Assembly: GCA_002307375.1 (NCBI GenBank)
Contig: NTJI01000001.1
Coordinates: 372,001-436,000, forward strand
Direction: 5' to 3'
From: Lysobacteraceae bacterium NML93-0399
Lineage (GTDB): Bacteria > Pseudomonadota > Gammaproteobacteria > Xanthomonadales > Xanthomonadaceae
DNA: 64,000 bases
The notes below the pieces were generated by a model that saw nothing but the letters and a program-made list of their open reading frames with translations, was not told the origin of the DNA and made no database searches. Positions 32,747-43,291 of the stretch are shown in pieces. Numbering within the stretch: the first letter of the stretch is position 1; every line of letters starts with the position of its first letter. The position numbers were made by a program, and so were the translations under genes.

Positions 32747-34954
32747 TCAGCGCGCGGTCAGGCGCCAAGCCCGGTGGATGCGCGCGTTGCGCTCGAAGTC
32801 CGGCGGGATCGTTTGTGCGGTGATTTCCTCGCAGTGTGCGAACGCGGACACCGCCTCGATATCGAGCCTGAAACGCCGGAAGTTGTTCGAGAAATACAGC
32901 ACGCCGCCCGGCGCCAGTCGCGCCACGGCCGCCTGCAGCAGACGCACGTGTTCGCGCTGGATGTCGAAGTCCTTGGCCTTGGCGGAGTTGGAGAACGTCG
33001 GCGGGTCGCAGAAGATCAGGTCGAACTGTGCGGTTTCCGCTTCCAGCCACTGCAGGGCATCGGCCTGCACCAGGCGATGCTTCGCGCCGCCGAAGCCGTT
33101 CGCGGCCAGATTGTCCGCGCACCACTGCAGGTACGTGCCCGAGAGATCAACGGTGGTCGTGGTGCGCGCGCCACCACCGGCCGCGTGCACGGTGGCCGCG
33201 CCCGTGTAGCCGAACAGGTTGAGAAAGCGTGTGTCACTGGCCTCGTCGGCGATGCGCAGGCGCATTGGACGATGGTCGAGAAACAGGCCGGTGTCGAGAT
33301 AATCAAACAGGTTCACGCGCAGATGCACGCGGCCCTCGTCGACCAGCAGGAACTCGTGGCGCGCGTCGAAGCGGCCGTACTTGCTGCCGCCCTTGCCCTT
33401 GGCGCGCGTCTTCACCGCGATGCGCTCGCGCGGTATGCGGAAGACGTCGCGCGCGGCGGCGAGCACGTCGTTGAAGCGACGCTTTGTCACCGCCTCGGGA
33501 ATCTCCGCCGGCGCGGCGTACTCCTGGATGTGCAGCCACAGCGGCGCGCCGTCGGCAGTCGCGTCGGCTTCGGACTGGATGTAGACGTCGATCGCGGCCG
33601 CGTATTCGGGCAGGTCGGCGTCGTAGGCGCGGTAGCAGGTGATGCCGTCGCGCTCGCGCCAGCTCTTGAGCTTGCGCAGATTCTTGCGCAGGCGGTTGGC
33701 GACCATCGTCGCGCCTTCGCTCAGTTCCCGCGGCGTCTCGCTGACGGCGCGCTGCGGTGGACGTACCGGGTCGCAGACGATCAGGCTGCACTCGATCGCG
33801 CCGTTGAACACCTGGTACTTCTTCTTCGCGCGCAGGCCGGTCGCGTGCGCGAGTTCGGCATCACCGCACAGCAGACTGGCGCGCCACTCGGGCACCGCGC
33901 GTGCCAGCGCATTGCCCAGCGTGCGATACAGCACGGGATCGGCCGCCAGACGCGCGTCGTAGGGCGGGTTGCAGACCGCGAGCCCGCGCTTGACCGACTC
34001 GGCCAGCGCTGCGTCCTCCTGCGATGCGGGCGGCACCGGCGCCTGCAGCGTGGAGATGTCGCCGACCTGCCAGTCGATCGCTTCACGCAGACCGGCAGCG
34101 GTAGCGTTCTCGCGTGCAGCCTGAATTGCATGCGGGTCGAGATCGCGTCCGAAGAACACACTGCGCAGGCGCTCGCGCCCGGTGCGCTCACGCGACAGCG
34201 CCTCGTCGCACAGCGTCTGCCAGTGCGCCGCGTCGAATCCGCGCCAGCGGCTCGGCGCCCGGCCTGCCGATGCTGCGCCACCATCGCGCGACAGGCCCGG
34301 TGCGACGTCGGCCGCCATCAGTGCGCCCTCGATCAGCAGCGTGCCGCTGCCGCACATCGGGTCGAGCAGCGCACCGCCCTCGGTATACAGCGCCGGCCAG
34401 CCGCCGCGCATCAGCACGGCCGCGGCGAGATTCTCCTTCAGCGGTGCTTCGCCCTGCGCACGGCGCCAGCCGCGCCGGTGCAGCGGCCCGCCGCCCAGAT
34501 CCACCGACAGCAGCGCGCGCCCCTTGCGCACCACCAGGCTCAGGCGCAGGTCCGGCGACTCGACGTCGACGTCCGGGCGCGCGCCGGTGCTCTCGCGCAG
34601 TGAATCGACGATCGCGTCCTTGACCCGCTGCGCGGCGTAGCGCGCGTGGGTGATCGCGCTGCCGGAGACGTGCGGGTCGATCGCGAGCGTCATCGTCGCA
34701 TCGAGATGCTGTGACCAGTCGACCGCGCGCGCGCCGGCGTAGAGCGCATCCTCGTTCTCGCAGGCGTAGTCGGCGATCGGCCACAACACGCGGCTGGCCA
34801 GACGCGACCACAGCACCGCGCGTTGCGCGTCGTGCAGGCTGCCTTCGACGTTGGCGCCGGCCGTGGCCGCGGTGGCATGCGCGCAGCCGAGCGCGAGCAG
34901 CTCGTCGACGAGCAGGTATTCGAGGCCCTTGGGGCAGCTGGCGAAGAATTTCAT
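32747..34954 (-). CDS. rlmL: Bifunctional 23S rRNA methyltransferase RlmKL
   Basis: A 735-residue fusion enzyme. The N-terminal part has a THUMP domain and an RlmL methyltransferase with [15 protein letters not shown] and CNPPYDARL motifs (m2G2445). The C-terminal RlmK part has [19 protein letters not shown] and [11 protein letters not shown] motifs (m7G2069). Both active-site sets look intact. It acts on 23S rRNA in the cytoplasm. The ATG at 34954 is the natural start with the conserved [10 protein letters not shown] beginning. Confidence 0.94.
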   Translation of the reverse strand: MKFFASCPKGLEYLLVDELLALGCAHATAATAGANVEGSLHDAQRAVLWSRLASRVLWPIADYACENEDALYAGARAVDWSQHLDATMTLAIDPHVSGSAITHARYAAQRVKDAIVDSLRESTGARPDVDVESPDLRLSLVVRKGRALLSVDLGGGPLHRRGWRRAQGEAPLKENLAAAVLMRGGWPALYTEGGALLDPMCGSGTLLIEGALMAADVAPGLSRDGGAASAGRAPSRWRGFDAAHWQTLCDEALSRERTGRERLRSVFFGRDLDPHAIQAARENATAAGLREAIDWQVGDISTLQAPVPPASQEDAALAESVKRGLAVCNPPYDARLAADPVLYRTLGNALARAVPEWRASLLCGDAELAHATGLRAKKKYQVFNGAIECSLIVCDPVRPPQRAVSETPRELSEGATMVANRLRKNLRKLKSWRERDGITCYRAYDADLPEYAAAIDVYIQSEADATADGAPLWLHIQEYAAPAEIPEAVTKRRFNDVLAAARDVFRIPRERIAVKTRAKGKGGSKYGRFDARHEFLLVDEGRVHLRVNLFDYLDTGLFLDHRPMRLRIADEASDTRFLNLFGYTGAATVHAAGGGARTTTTVDLSGTYLQWCADNLAANGFGGAKHRLVQADALQWLEAETAQFDLIFCDPPTFSNSAKAKDFDIQREHVRLLQAAVARLAPGGVLYFSNNFRRFRLDIEAVSAFAHCEEITAQTIPPDFERNARIHRAWRLTAR

Positions 34955-34986
34955 GGTCGGATCGTATGAAAGGAATGTCGTTGGAT

Positions 34987-35101
34987 CACGTCATTCCCGC
35001 GAACGCGGGAATCCAGTGTCTGCGGTGATCACGCGAACCAGCGCAGATCGCTGATGTCTGTAGCGAAGTCACTGGATTCCCGCGTTCGCGGGAATGACGT
35101 G
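34987..35101. repeat. Inverted pair of ATTCCCGCGNNCGCGGGAAT elements
   Basis: GTCATTCCCGCGAACGCGGG at 34990 faces a reverse copy near 35074-35100, both with the GGATTC-CAGTG flank. The same core appears in the 29331 tandem block and at 63924-64000. Confidence 0.8.
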
Positions 35102-35135
35102 GTCGATAGTGCGGGGCGTGCGCAGCCCGGCGGCG

Positions 35136-35666
35136 TCAAAGCGACCGCAACAACGCCGCGAACGCCTCGGCCGCGGCGTCGACGTTCGCGGACAGCCGGT
35201 GGTCGTCGTCGACCAGCAGCAGCCGGCCGCGCCGCGCGCAGGTCCAGCCGATGACATCGCTGGCGGGAATCAGCTCGTCGCCCCAGCCGTGCACGACCGA
35301 CAGCGGCACCTCGGCGGCCTGCAGCGGGTGCGCGGCATCGAGCCGAACCGGCGGCGCCATCAGGAACAGGCCGGCGACCGGCAGTTGCAACGAGACGTGC
35401 CCGGCGGTCCACGCGCCCAGGCTCGAGCCGGCCAGTACCAGCGGTCCGCGCGCGGCGGCTGCCATCGCCTGCCGCTGCAGACGCTCGATGCGCGCGGCGA
35501 CATCGCCCAGCGGGCTCACCTCGCGCTTCGCGTCGAGATCGGTGTAGTCGGGACGCTCGGCCGTCCAGCCCAACCGCTCGGCCGCCAGCGCCAACGCGGT
35601 GACCTTGGTCGCGTCGGGGCCGCTCTCGAACCCGTGCGAAAGAATGCAGTGACCGCGCGTGCTCAT
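35136..35666 (-). CDS. Alpha/beta hydrolase
   Basis: A 176-residue hydrolase of the YqiA/RBBP9-like group. The nucleophile elbow is LAGSSLGAW (Ser in GSSLG), the acid lies near HGWGDELIP, and the catalytic His is in DDDHRLS. The N-terminal ILSHGFESGPDATK is the oxyanion region. Substrate unknown. The start overlaps the stop of the upstream MOSC gene (ATGA). Confidence 0.8.
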   Translation of the reverse strand: MSTRGHCILSHGFESGPDATKVTALALAAERLGWTAERPDYTDLDAKREVSPLGDVAARIERLQRQAMAAAARGPLVLAGSSLGAWTAGHVSLQLPVAGLFLMAPPVRLDAAHPLQAAEVPLSVVHGWGDELIPASDVIGWTCARRGRLLLVDDDHRLSANVDAAAEAFAALLRSL

Positions 35667-36163
35667 GCGGCCACCCACTCGACGCGATCACCGCGGCGCA
35701 GCGTGCCGCCTTCGACGATGCGCGCGCACAGCCCGCCCATGCCGCGCATGGCGTTGTAGCCGCCGGGGCCGAGGGTCTGTTCCATCTTCGAGCAAGGATC
35801 GCAAGGCTCAGTGCCTTCGAATACCGCCTCGCCGATGCGGAACCGCCGCCCCTTGAAGGCGATCAGGGGGATGCCCGACACCAGCAGATTGCGTCGCAGC
35901 GCGGCCGGCGCGACCGACGCATGACCACTGAGCGCAGCGATCGCCGGCAGGTGCTCGGCCTGGATCAGGGTCACGCCGCGCTTGCCGCTGCCGCCGGCAT
36001 ATCGATCTCCGCCCAGGCCACCGCCGACGTTCGCCACCGCTTCGTCCACCTCGACCAGCGGTACGTTCCGGCCGGGTCGCAGGCCGATCCAGTCGAGCGT
36101 GCCGGCACGCGGAAACTGCGTCATCAGCGCGTGCAGCGCGGAGTCGGGAGGGGGATTTCTCAT
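35663..36163 (-). CDS. MOSC domain protein
   Basis: A 166-residue single-domain MOSC protein. The signature GLGGDRYAGGSGKRGVTLIQ and EPCDPCSKMEQTLGPGGYNAMRG, with the conserved Cys, are seen. MOSC domains occur in molybdenum cofactor sulfurases and Moco-binding proteins. No Moco genes are in the window. Its stop overlaps the hydrolase start, so the two form an operon. Confidence 0.85.
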   Translation of the reverse strand: MRNPPPDSALHALMTQFPRAGTLDWIGLRPGRNVPLVEVDEAVANVGGGLGGDRYAGGSGKRGVTLIQAEHLPAIAALSGHASVAPAALRRNLLVSGIPLIAFKGRRFRIGEAVFEGTEPCDPCSKMEQTLGPGGYNAMRGMGGLCARIVEGGTLRRGDRVEWVAA

Positions 36164-36416
36164 GTGTGCATGGTAGCCGATCGGGTCTGCGGCCCTGGCG
36201 GACAGCATGGCCTGCGTCCTTCCCGGTTTGCGGAGAAAGATTGGGTGAGGGCTGAGCGTCAAGCTGTATGGAACGAGTCTCGGACGTCTGAGGCGTTGAT
36301 GTCGAGCGTTCGAAGACCCCACGACCGGGTTGTTCGCCCCCTCCCAACCCTCCCCCGCTTGTGCGGGGGAGGGCTCGTTCCGCGCGCGCATTCGCGCTGC
36401 GGCTACCATCGCGTCC
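36164..36416. repeat. Divergent gap with CCTCCCCCGC palindrome
   Basis: The gap lies between the MOSC and amidase genes, which are divergent, so it should hold two promoters. A palindrome CCCTCCCCCGCTTGTGCGGG reaching 36372 is related to that near 32571. No gene is seen. Confidence 0.5.
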
Positions 36417-36977
36417 ATGCCCGCGCCTGACATCCAGCAACAGCCCCTGCCTTACGTCGCGCGCCTCGCGCCGCGCACGATCGACACCATCACCCTCGTC
36501 GTCCTCCATTGCACCGAACTGCCGGACCTCGCGACCGCGCGCAGCTACGGCGAGCGCGTGCTCTACGACAGCGGGACCGGCGCCAGTGGGCACTGGTACA
36601 TCGATCGCGACGGACGCATCGTCGAATACGTGCCGGCCACGCGCGTTGCCCATCACGTGCGCGGGTACAACACGCATTCGGTCGGCATCGAACTGGTCAA
36701 CACCGGCCGCTTTCCGCACTGGTACGACAGCCGCCACCAGGCGATGGACGCGCCGTATCCGCACGCGCAGATCACGGCGCTGGTCGCGTTGCTCGCGCAT
36801 CTGCAGCGCACGCTTCCGGCCTTGCGCGAGATCGCCGGCCATGAAGATCTCGACACAGACTGCGTCGAGGCCTCCGACGATCCCGCCCTCACCGTGCCAC
36901 GCAAGCGTGATCCCGGGCCGATGTTTCCCTGGGATGCCGTGCTGGCGCAGGTCCCGCTGCGCCGCATCGGCGTCTGA
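36417..36977 (+). CDS. N-acetylmuramoyl-L-alanine amidase, AmpD family
   Basis: A 186-residue amidase_2 protein. Zinc ligands fit H34?-like HCTE (VVLHCTELP), a central His in NTHSVGIELVN and the C-terminal KRDPGPMFPW region; AGHEDLDTD is also typical. AmpD-like enzymes cut 1,6-anhydro-muropeptides in the cytoplasm during cell wall recycling; no signal peptide is seen. It complements the murein peptide genes at the left end of the window, though it is 36 kb away. Confidence 0.87.
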   Translation: MPAPDIQQQPLPYVARLAPRTIDTITLVVLHCTELPDLATARSYGERVLYDSGTGASGHWYIDRDGRIVEYVPATRVAHHVRGYNTHSVGIELVNTGRFPHWYDSRHQAMDAPYPHAQITALVALLAHLQRTLPALREIAGHEDLDTDCVEASDDPALTVPRKRDPGPMFPWDAVLAQVPLRRIGV

Positions 36978-37065
36978 ACGCGGCCGTCAGGGCGCAGGCC
37001 CGTCGCCACCTATAATTGCCGGCCGGCGCGCTTTGCGTCGCCGCTCCCACCTGCACGGCCCTGCG

Positions 37066-37953
37066 ATGACCCCGCCCGTTTCCGAACTGATCGACCTGCT
37101 CAGCCTCGAGCGCCTCGAAGACAACCTGTTCCGCGGCCAGAGCCGCGACATCGGCACCAAGTACGTGTTCGGCGGCCAGGTGCTGGGCCAGGCGTTGTCG
37201 GCGGCCCAGGCCACGATGACCAGCCCGCGTCCGGCGCATTCGCTGCATGCCTACTTCCTGCGCGCGGGCAACGTGGACGCGCCGATCGTCTACGACGTCG
37301 ACCGCACCCGCGATGGCGGCAGCTTCTCGGTGCGCCGCGTCACCGCCATCCAGCACGGCAAGGTGATCTTCTTCTGCGCGGCCTCGTTCCAGGAAGAGGA
37401 AACCGGCGCCGAGCATCAGCTCACCATGCCCGAAGTGCCGGCGCCCGAAGACATCGAACCGCAGGATCCGCTGCCGGCCGCGGTGCTGGCCAAGCTGCCG
37501 GTCAAAGTGCAGCGCTGGCTCGACCGCAGCGGCCCGTTCGAATTCCGCCACGTCTACCCGCGTGACGAACTCAAGCCGCCCAAGCGCCCGCCGTTCCAGC
37601 AGATGTGGTTCCGCCTGACCGGCCCGGTCGGCGACGCGCCGGTGCTGCATCGCGCGCTGCTGGCGTATGCCTCCGACTTCCAGCTGCTGGGCACGGCGAC
37701 GTTCCCGCACGGCATCAGCTACTACCAGCCGAACGTGCAGATGGCCTCGCTCGACCACGCGCTGTGGTTCCACCGCCCGTTCCGGGTCGACGACTGGCTG
37801 CTGTATTCGCTCGACAGCCCCAGCGCCCAGGGCGCGCGCGGCCTGGCGCGCGGGCAGATCTTCGACCGCAGTGGCCGGCTGGTGGCCAGCACGGCGCAGG
37901 AAGGCATGATCCGCGTGCTGCCCGGCGACGCACCCGCGCCGCAGGCGGGCTGA
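37066..37953 (+). CDS. tesB: Acyl-CoA thioesterase II
   Basis: A 295-residue double-hotdog thioesterase. Motifs YVFGGQVLGQAL, SLHAYFLRAGN, and near the C-terminus ASLDHALWFHRPFR with the catalytic Asp, fit TesB. It hydrolyses medium and long acyl-CoA in the cytoplasm. Its stop overlaps the next start (TGATG). Confidence 0.92.
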   Translation: MTPPVSELIDLLSLERLEDNLFRGQSRDIGTKYVFGGQVLGQALSAAQATMTSPRPAHSLHAYFLRAGNVDAPIVYDVDRTRDGGSFSVRRVTAIQHGKVIFFCAASFQEEETGAEHQLTMPEVPAPEDIEPQDPLPAAVLAKLPVKVQRWLDRSGPFEFRHVYPRDELKPPKRPPFQQMWFRLTGPVGDAPVLHRALLAYASDFQLLGTATFPHGISYYQPNVQMASLDHALWFHRPFRVDDWLLYSLDSPSAQGARGLARGQIFDRSGRLVASTAQEGMIRVLPGDAPAPQAG

Positions 37954-38789
37954 TGCGCCAGGTCTTTTCCAGCCCCCGGCTCGAGAACGTCGAGCGTGTC
38001 GCCACGCTGCTGCGCGAGGCCGGCATCGAGGTGCAGATCCTCAACGGGCGCTCCTACAAGGGCAATCGCCGCAGCAACTTCAGCTATCGCGACGACGCCG
38101 GCGGCCCGAAGCCGGCGGTCTGGGTGACCCGCTCGGACGACCAGCCGCGTGCACGCGAGATCCTGCGCGAGGCCGGCCTGCTGCAGAGCCAGCCGTCGAC
38201 GCGCAGCTACCTGCCACAGGCCGACGTGGTGTTCGCGCGGAGAGACACCGAAGTCCCGCGCCGCAAGATGAGCCGGGCGGCCAAGGTCCGCTACACGTTG
38301 CTGGGCGGCGCTGTGGTGGTGATCGCGCTGTCGTGGCTCGGCACGCCGTTCTCCGACGCGCCGACCGGCGCACCGGTACTCTCGCCCGCTGCCGAAACGA
38401 CCACACCGGTGCTCGACATGGTCCCGCCGACGGTCGAGGCCAGCGTGCACCGCTTGCCGGTGCCGCGCGCCTTGGCCGCGACCGTCCTCGGCGACGCGCT
38501 GTCCGCCACCGCCGGCCCGGTGTGCGTGGCCGTTGACGGCGAGGCGCCGGCTGCGCCCCTGCTGGCCGAACTGGAAACCGCATACCCGGATGTGCGGCCG
38601 GCCTCGGCCTGCGCCGGCGGCGACGGACAGGCAGCGTGGCTCGAAGTGGCCAACTACCGCACCGACGGCTCGGGCAGCGGCACGCTCGACCTCGTCAGCG
38701 GCGGCAGCGATGCCGCCCAGGGCCTGGTCACACGCATGCTGGACGTGCGCCGCGACGGGCTCGACTGGACGTTCGCGCCTGCCGAGTGA
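37953..38789 (+). CDS. DUF2007-like protein with one membrane helix
   Basis: A 278-residue protein. The first 75 residues resemble the DUF2007 signal-transducer domain (FSSPRLENVERVATLLREAG, then VWVTRSDDQPRAREIL). A single membrane helix lies at about residues 110-128, followed by a low-complexity linker and a C-terminal periplasmic domain. The function is unknown. The start overlaps the tesB stop, suggesting coupling. Confidence 0.7.
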   Translation: MRQVFSSPRLENVERVATLLREAGIEVQILNGRSYKGNRRSNFSYRDDAGGPKPAVWVTRSDDQPRAREILREAGLLQSQPSTRSYLPQADVVFARRDTEVPRRKMSRAAKVRYTLLGGAVVVIALSWLGTPFSDAPTGAPVLSPAAETTTPVLDMVPPTVEASVHRLPVPRALAATVLGDALSATAGPVCVAVDGEAPAAPLLAELETAYPDVRPASACAGGDGQAAWLEVANYRTDGSGSGTLDLVSGGSDAAQGLVTRMLDVRRDGLDWTFAPAE

Positions 38790-38881
38790 CACGCCCGCCG
38801 CAGCGGGCCCGCGTCGCGCGACGCGATGGCGATGGGTTTCGCTGCGCTTGCCCCGTCCTGCGGATGCCAACGCGGCGTCTC

Positions 38882-38948
38882 TGTAGGAGCGCGCTCGCGC
38901 GCGAGGGGCATTCGTCGTAAAGCCCTTCGCGCGCAAGCGCGCTCCTAC
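38882..38948. repeat. REP palindrome (GTAGGAGCGCGC type)
   Basis: A complete inverted pair in the 38790-39093 gap, between two plus-strand genes. No gene is seen in this gap. Confidence 0.85.
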
Positions 38949-39093
38949 GACCGCGTGCAGGCTGATGTCGCACCGGCCAGGCCCTGAGCGCGGCTGCGAG
39001 CAACTGCAGCGGATGGCATCATCGACGGCGCCGGTCACATCCGGCATCCGGGTCGCGTCTGGGGGGACGGACCCGCCCGCAGGGGAGCGCTTC

Positions 39094-40278
39094 GTGAACG
39101 CCATCACCGTCGACGATCTGGGCTTCGAAGCCCGCATACACCAGGAACTGCCGGCCGCGCGCAGCGGTGACCAGGCCGCCTATGGCCGCATCGTGCAGCT
39201 GAGCCAGAACGCGACGACCGCCATCGCGCTCGCCATCACCCGCGACGTGCAGGCCAGCCAGGACATCGCGCAGGAGGCCTATCTCAAGGCCTGGCAGCAA
39301 CTGGGCAAGCTGCAGAACACGACGAGCTTCCTGCCGTGGCTGCGCCAGATCACCCGCAACCTCGCCCGTGACCATCTGCGCGCACGTCGCGAACGCATGA
39401 TCGCGGGCGAGGCCGCCGACATCGCGATCGCACAGGCCGCCGACCCGGACGGCTGTCCGATGCAACAGATCATCGATGACGAGACCGGCCGCGTAGCCGC
39501 CGATCTGATCTCCGAATTGCCCGACGACAGCCGCGAAGTCCTGTTGCTGTACTACCGCGAAGGCGGCAATTCCAAGCAGGTCGCCGCCCTGCTCGGCCTG
39601 TCCGATGCAGCAGTGCGCAAGCGGCTGTCGCGCGCGCGGCGCAGCCTGCGCGAGGATCTGGTCGCGCGCTTCCGCGACTTTGCGACGAGTTCGGCACCCG
39701 GGACGGCGTTCACGCTGCTGGTGACAGCCGGGCTGGCGAGTTTTGCCAAGCCTGCAACGGCCGGCACCGTTGCCGGCGTCGCGGCCGGAGGCGCCTTCGG
39801 TGCCGGCATCGCCGGCAAGGCCGCGATGGGCAGTGCGAGCGCAATCGGCGTCGCCGGCGTGTCGCTGGTGTTCGGGGGGCTGACCATGTGGCTGTGCCGG
39901 AAGATGGTTGCGCGCTATGCCGATACCGAAGCCGAGCGCATTGCCATTCTCAAGCTTTACGACCGCTGGTTCCTGTGGGGTTCTCTGGCCGGAGGTCTTT
40001 TGGCGCTGTGTGTAGGCTTCTTCGTTAGTGCAGGTGAGCTGTCGGTCAGCTGGATATCCATCATATTCATGATCGCCCTGCTTCCCTACAACTACCCGCT
40101 GCTCACCAGCATGCCGCGCCTGATGAATCCGTTGATCGCGCGCGACATCGCGCGTGATCCCAAGGGCGGTGCACGCCGTGCTCTCGGGTATCGCCTGATG
40201 TTCGGCACGAGCGGCCTGATCCTGACCAATCTCGGCCTGGTCGGCACGCTGCTGATCATATGGTTGAAGACCGCCTGA
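39094..40278 (+). CDS. ECF-type sigma-70 factor fused to a C-terminal membrane domain
   Basis: About 394 residues. Region 2 is visible in QDIAQEAYLKAWQQLGKL and FLPWLRQITRNLARDHLRARR, and region 4 in LISELPDDSREVLLLYYREG and SKQVAALLGLSDAAVRKRLSRAR. After residue ~195 comes an Ala/Gly-rich segment and about four membrane helices, ending near the C-terminus. So the sigma domain is tethered to the inner membrane within one protein, and no separate anti-sigma gene is adjacent. I chose the GTG at 39094 because AGGGGAG lies six bases ahead; an ATG at 38965 would add 43 residues. Confidence 0.82.
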   Translation: MNAITVDDLGFEARIHQELPAARSGDQAAYGRIVQLSQNATTAIALAITRDVQASQDIAQEAYLKAWQQLGKLQNTTSFLPWLRQITRNLARDHLRARRERMIAGEAADIAIAQAADPDGCPMQQIIDDETGRVAADLISELPDDSREVLLLYYREGGNSKQVAALLGLSDAAVRKRLSRARRSLREDLVARFRDFATSSAPGTAFTLLVTAGLASFAKPATAGTVAGVAAGGAFGAGIAGKAAMGSASAIGVAGVSLVFGGLTMWLCRKMVARYADTEAERIAILKLYDRWFLWGSLAGGLLALCVGFFVSAGELSVSWISIIFMIALLPYNYPLLTSMPRLMNPLIARDIARDPKGGARRALGYRLMFGTSGLILTNLGLVGTLLIIWLKTA

Positions 40279-40373
40279 GTCGGGACACGCATGCACCGTC
40301 GCGGAGGATGAAGCGTGTGTCGATGCGTCTGCATCGCTGTCGAGCTGGCACGGCACGAGTATGTCAACGGGTC

Positions 40374-40402
40374 AAAAAAAAGACCGCGCTATGCGCGGTC
40401 TC
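40374..40402 (-). terminator. Rho-independent terminator of the EF-hand gene
   Basis: Stem GACCGCGC/GCGCGGTC with loop TAT at 40382-40400; on the minus strand it is followed by a run of eight Ts. It lies 23 bases after the stop of the EF-hand gene. Confidence 0.9.
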
Positions 40403-40424
40403 TCGTTGACGTGTCATCCACGAC

Positions 40425-41066
40425 TCAGCGCTGCGGACGCGCCGCGCGCAGTTCCTCGCGGCTCAGAAAGCCGTCGCCGTTCTCGTCAAGCCACGCGAAG
40501 CGCTCCGCCAGGCGCGGCATCTTTTCCGAGACTTCCACGCGGCTGAGCTTGCCGTCATTGTTGAGATCAGCCTCGCGGAACTTCGCCTCGAAGCGACGCT
40601 CGCCCTCGGCACGACGCTCGGCGGATTTCGCCGCGTGCCAGGCACGCAATTCGCCGCGCGTGAGATAACCGTCGCCGTTGGCGTCGATGGCGTCGAAGTT
40701 GGCGACCAGGTCGAAACCGGGCATCGAACGACCGTGATGGCCACGCGCCTTGCCTTTGCCGCCGGCCTCTACACCGCGTTCGGCATTGCGCGCAGCACGT
40801 TCGGCGCGATGGGCCTCGCGGCGTGCGTCCCGGGCCTGCTGGCCGGCCTGCGCTTCTTCTCGGCTGATGCGGCCGTCGCCATCGGTGTCGAGCCTGGCGA
40901 GTGCGTCGATGCCGCCGCCCGGGCCGCGCGGGCCATGACCGCGGTGCCGTTCGCCATCGGCCTGCGCCGCCTGGGTACCCGCTGCAGGCGACTGGGCCGT
41001 TGCGGCGCTGACAGCGCCGAGGGAGAGGGCTGCGAGCAGCGCGGTGGTGATGAGTCTGGTCTTCAT
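40425..41066 (-). CDS. Secreted EF-hand calcium-binding protein
   Basis: A 213-residue protein with a signal peptide ([16 protein letters not shown]). Four EF-hand loops are visible: [36 protein letters not shown] and [12 protein letters not shown], all with the key Asp/Glu residues. A Gly/His/Arg-rich segment separates the first from the rest. Probably periplasmic and Ca-binding; the role is unknown. A strong terminator follows. Confidence 0.88.
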   Translation of the reverse strand: MKTRLITTALLAALSLGAVSAATAQSPAAGTQAAQADGERHRGHGPRGPGGGIDALARLDTDGDGRISREEAQAGQQARDARREAHRAERAARNAERGVEAGGKGKARGHHGRSMPGFDLVANFDAIDANGDGYLTRGELRAWHAAKSAERRAEGERRFEAKFREADLNNDGKLSRVEVSEKMPRLAERFAWLDENGDGFLSREELRAARPQR

Positions 41067-41214
41067 GGTGAGCTTCCCGTTGCCGCGGCACCGTGCCGCC
41101 GTGCATCGATCAACGCGTGGTCCGTCCAGCGCGTTGACCGGGGCGCGGGCGGGTTCAGCCAGCGGTCGGCCAGGCGGTCGCGTCAGCTGCGACGCGCCTC
41201 GGTATTCTGCCGGC

Positions 41215-41967
41215 ATGCAGACCCCGTCCCCTCCTCCCGCACAGGCCGACGCCGGCCTTGGCGATCTGCGCCTGTTCCACACCGCGCCACACGCTTGCGG
41301 TTACTGGGCCGACCGCGAGGCGCGCGACCTGGTGCTCGATCCGCGCGATCCACGCATGGGCCAGGTGTACACACAGGCGCTGCGCTGGGGATTCCGTCGC
41401 TCGGGCGACATCGTCTATCGCCCGCACTGCGCCGCGTGCCGGGCGTGCGTTGCGGTGCGCATTCCGGTCGAAACCTTCGCGCCCAACCGCAGCCAGCGAC
41501 GCACGCTGGCGCGCAATGCCGACATCGAGGCGCGCGTGGTGCCCGCCGAACGCAACGACGAGCGCCTGGCGCTGTATCGCCGCTATCTGGTCGCACGCCA
41601 TCCCGACGGCGGCATGGACGACCACGGCGCGCTGGAATTCGACCAGTTCCTGATCGGCAGCTGGAACAGCGGACGCCTGCTGGAACTGCGCCTGGACGGC
41701 GCGCTCGTCGCGGTGGCGGTGACCGATCTGGTCGAGGATGCGCTGTCGGCCGTCTACACTTTCTACGCACCCGAACACGCGTCACGTGGCCTGGGCACAC
41801 TGGCGATCCTCAAACAGATCGCTTGGGCGCAGCGCGAACGCCGGCGCTATCTGTATCTCGGCTACTGGATCGATGGACACCGCAAGATGGCTTACAAACG
41901 CAATTTCCAGCCGCTCGAAGGCTTCGATGGTCGTCGGTGGCGGCTGCTGACGGACGCCGCGCGATGA
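41215..41967 (+). CDS. bpt: Aspartate/glutamate leucyltransferase (Bpt)
   Basis: A 250-residue aminoacyl-tRNA-protein transferase of the ATE family. The N-terminal Cys-rich region CGYW and [11 protein letters not shown], and the C-terminal [20 protein letters not shown] motif are diagnostic. Bacterial Bpt adds leucine to N-terminal Asp or Glu and directs the protein to ClpAP. The stop overlaps the next start (ATGA). Confidence 0.92.
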   Translation: MQTPSPPPAQADAGLGDLRLFHTAPHACGYWADREARDLVLDPRDPRMGQVYTQALRWGFRRSGDIVYRPHCAACRACVAVRIPVETFAPNRSQRRTLARNADIEARVVPAERNDERLALYRRYLVARHPDGGMDDHGALEFDQFLIGSWNSGRLLELRLDGALVAVAVTDLVEDALSAVYTFYAPEHASRGLGTLAILKQIAWAQRERRRYLYLGYWIDGHRKMAYKRNFQPLEGFDGRRWRLLTDAAR

Positions 41968-43190
41968 GCCGCACGCTGCTGGTTTCGCTCATCGCACTGG
42001 CCGCATTGCTGCTCGCTGCGTGCGTGCGCGTGTACACGCACAGCGAAGTGCCCGGCGCAACGTCGGCGCGCGAGGCGCCCGCCGCGTTGCGCATCGCGGC
42101 CTACAACACTTCGCTCTACAGTGACGAGGCCGGCGGACTGCTCGAACGTCTGCGGGGCGAGGACGACGACGTTCGCAAGATCGCGGCCGTGCTGCAGCAG
42201 GTGCGGCCGGACATCGTATTGATCAACGAGTTCGACTACGTCGCCGACGGCAGCGCCGCCGACGTGTTCCAGCAGCGCTGGCTCGAACGTGCGCAGCCCG
42301 GCGGCGGCGAACCGCTGCGCTATCCCTACCGTTACATCGCGCCGGTGAACACCGGTGTGCAGAGCGGCCTGGACCTCGATGGCAATGGCACGATCGGCGG
42401 CGAAGGCCGCGAGCGCGGCAATGATGCCTGGGGCTACGGCCTGCATCCGGGCCAGTACGGCATGCTGTTGCTGTCGCGCTATCCGATCGATGCCGACACC
42501 GCGCGTACCTTCCAGTTGCTCAGGTGGAGCGCGATGCCCGAGGCGCGGCGTCCGCATCATCCCGACGGCCGGCCGTTCCATCCCGACGCGGTGTGGTCGC
42601 AACTGCGGCTGTCGTCGAAGTCGCACTGGGACGTGCAGGTGCGCGCGCCGGGCGGCGTGATCCACGTGCTGGCCTCGCACCCCACGCCGCCCGCGTTCGA
42701 CGGGCCGGAACAGCGCAACGTCGCGCGCAATCACGACGAAATCCGCCTGTGGACCGAGTACCTCTCGCCCGGCACGCACGACTGGCTGTGCGACGACGCG
42801 GGCCGCTGCGGCGGACTCGAGGCAGACGCCCGCTTCGTGATCCTCGGCGATCTCAACAACGACCCGGTCGACGGCTCCGGCAATCACGCCGCGATCGGTG
42901 GTCTGATCGAACATCCGCGCGTGATGCGCATGGCCACGCCACGCAGCGAAGGCGCGATCGAGGCGGCGGAAGCCGACGGCGGCGCCAACCTGCAGCACCG
43001 CGGCGCGCATGCGCACGACACCGGCAGTTTCGGCCCGCGTGTGGGCAACCTGCGGCTGGATTACGTGCTGCCTTCGGTCGGCCTGACGCGCGTCGATGCC
43101 GGGGTCTTCTGGCCGCGCAGCGATGCGCCGCATGCCGACATCGTGGACGGTACCGACCACCGCCTGGTGTGGGTGGACGTGACGCAGTGA
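41964..43190 (+). CDS. Endonuclease/exonuclease/phosphatase-fold lipoprotein
   Basis: A 408-residue protein with a lipoprotein signal ending LLLAAC. The EEP fold motifs are present: [19 protein letters not shown], and late in the protein [10 protein letters not shown] and [12 protein letters not shown]. It probably cleaves a phosphodiester or phosphomonoester outside the cytoplasm. The substrate (DNA, lipid or other) is not visible. The start overlaps bpt. Confidence 0.8.
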   Translation: MSRTLLVSLIALAALLLAACVRVYTHSEVPGATSAREAPAALRIAAYNTSLYSDEAGGLLERLRGEDDDVRKIAAVLQQVRPDIVLINEFDYVADGSAADVFQQRWLERAQPGGGEPLRYPYRYIAPVNTGVQSGLDLDGNGTIGGEGRERGNDAWGYGLHPGQYGMLLLSRYPIDADTARTFQLLRWSAMPEARRPHHPDGRPFHPDAVWSQLRLSSKSHWDVQVRAPGGVIHVLASHPTPPAFDGPEQRNVARNHDEIRLWTEYLSPGTHDWLCDDAGRCGGLEADARFVILGDLNNDPVDGSGNHAAIGGLIEHPRVMRMATPRSEGAIEAAEADGGANLQHRGAHAHDTGSFGPRVGNLRLDYVLPSVGLTRVDAGVFWPRSDAPHADIVDGTDHRLVWVDVTQ

Positions 43191-43291
43191 TTGGATGATG
43201 CCATGCGTGTCGAAGCGGACACGCATGGCGCGATCGGGACTCGCAATCCATTGCAGGAAAGGCCGCGCGCAAGCGCGTCGGCCGCGTGGGG

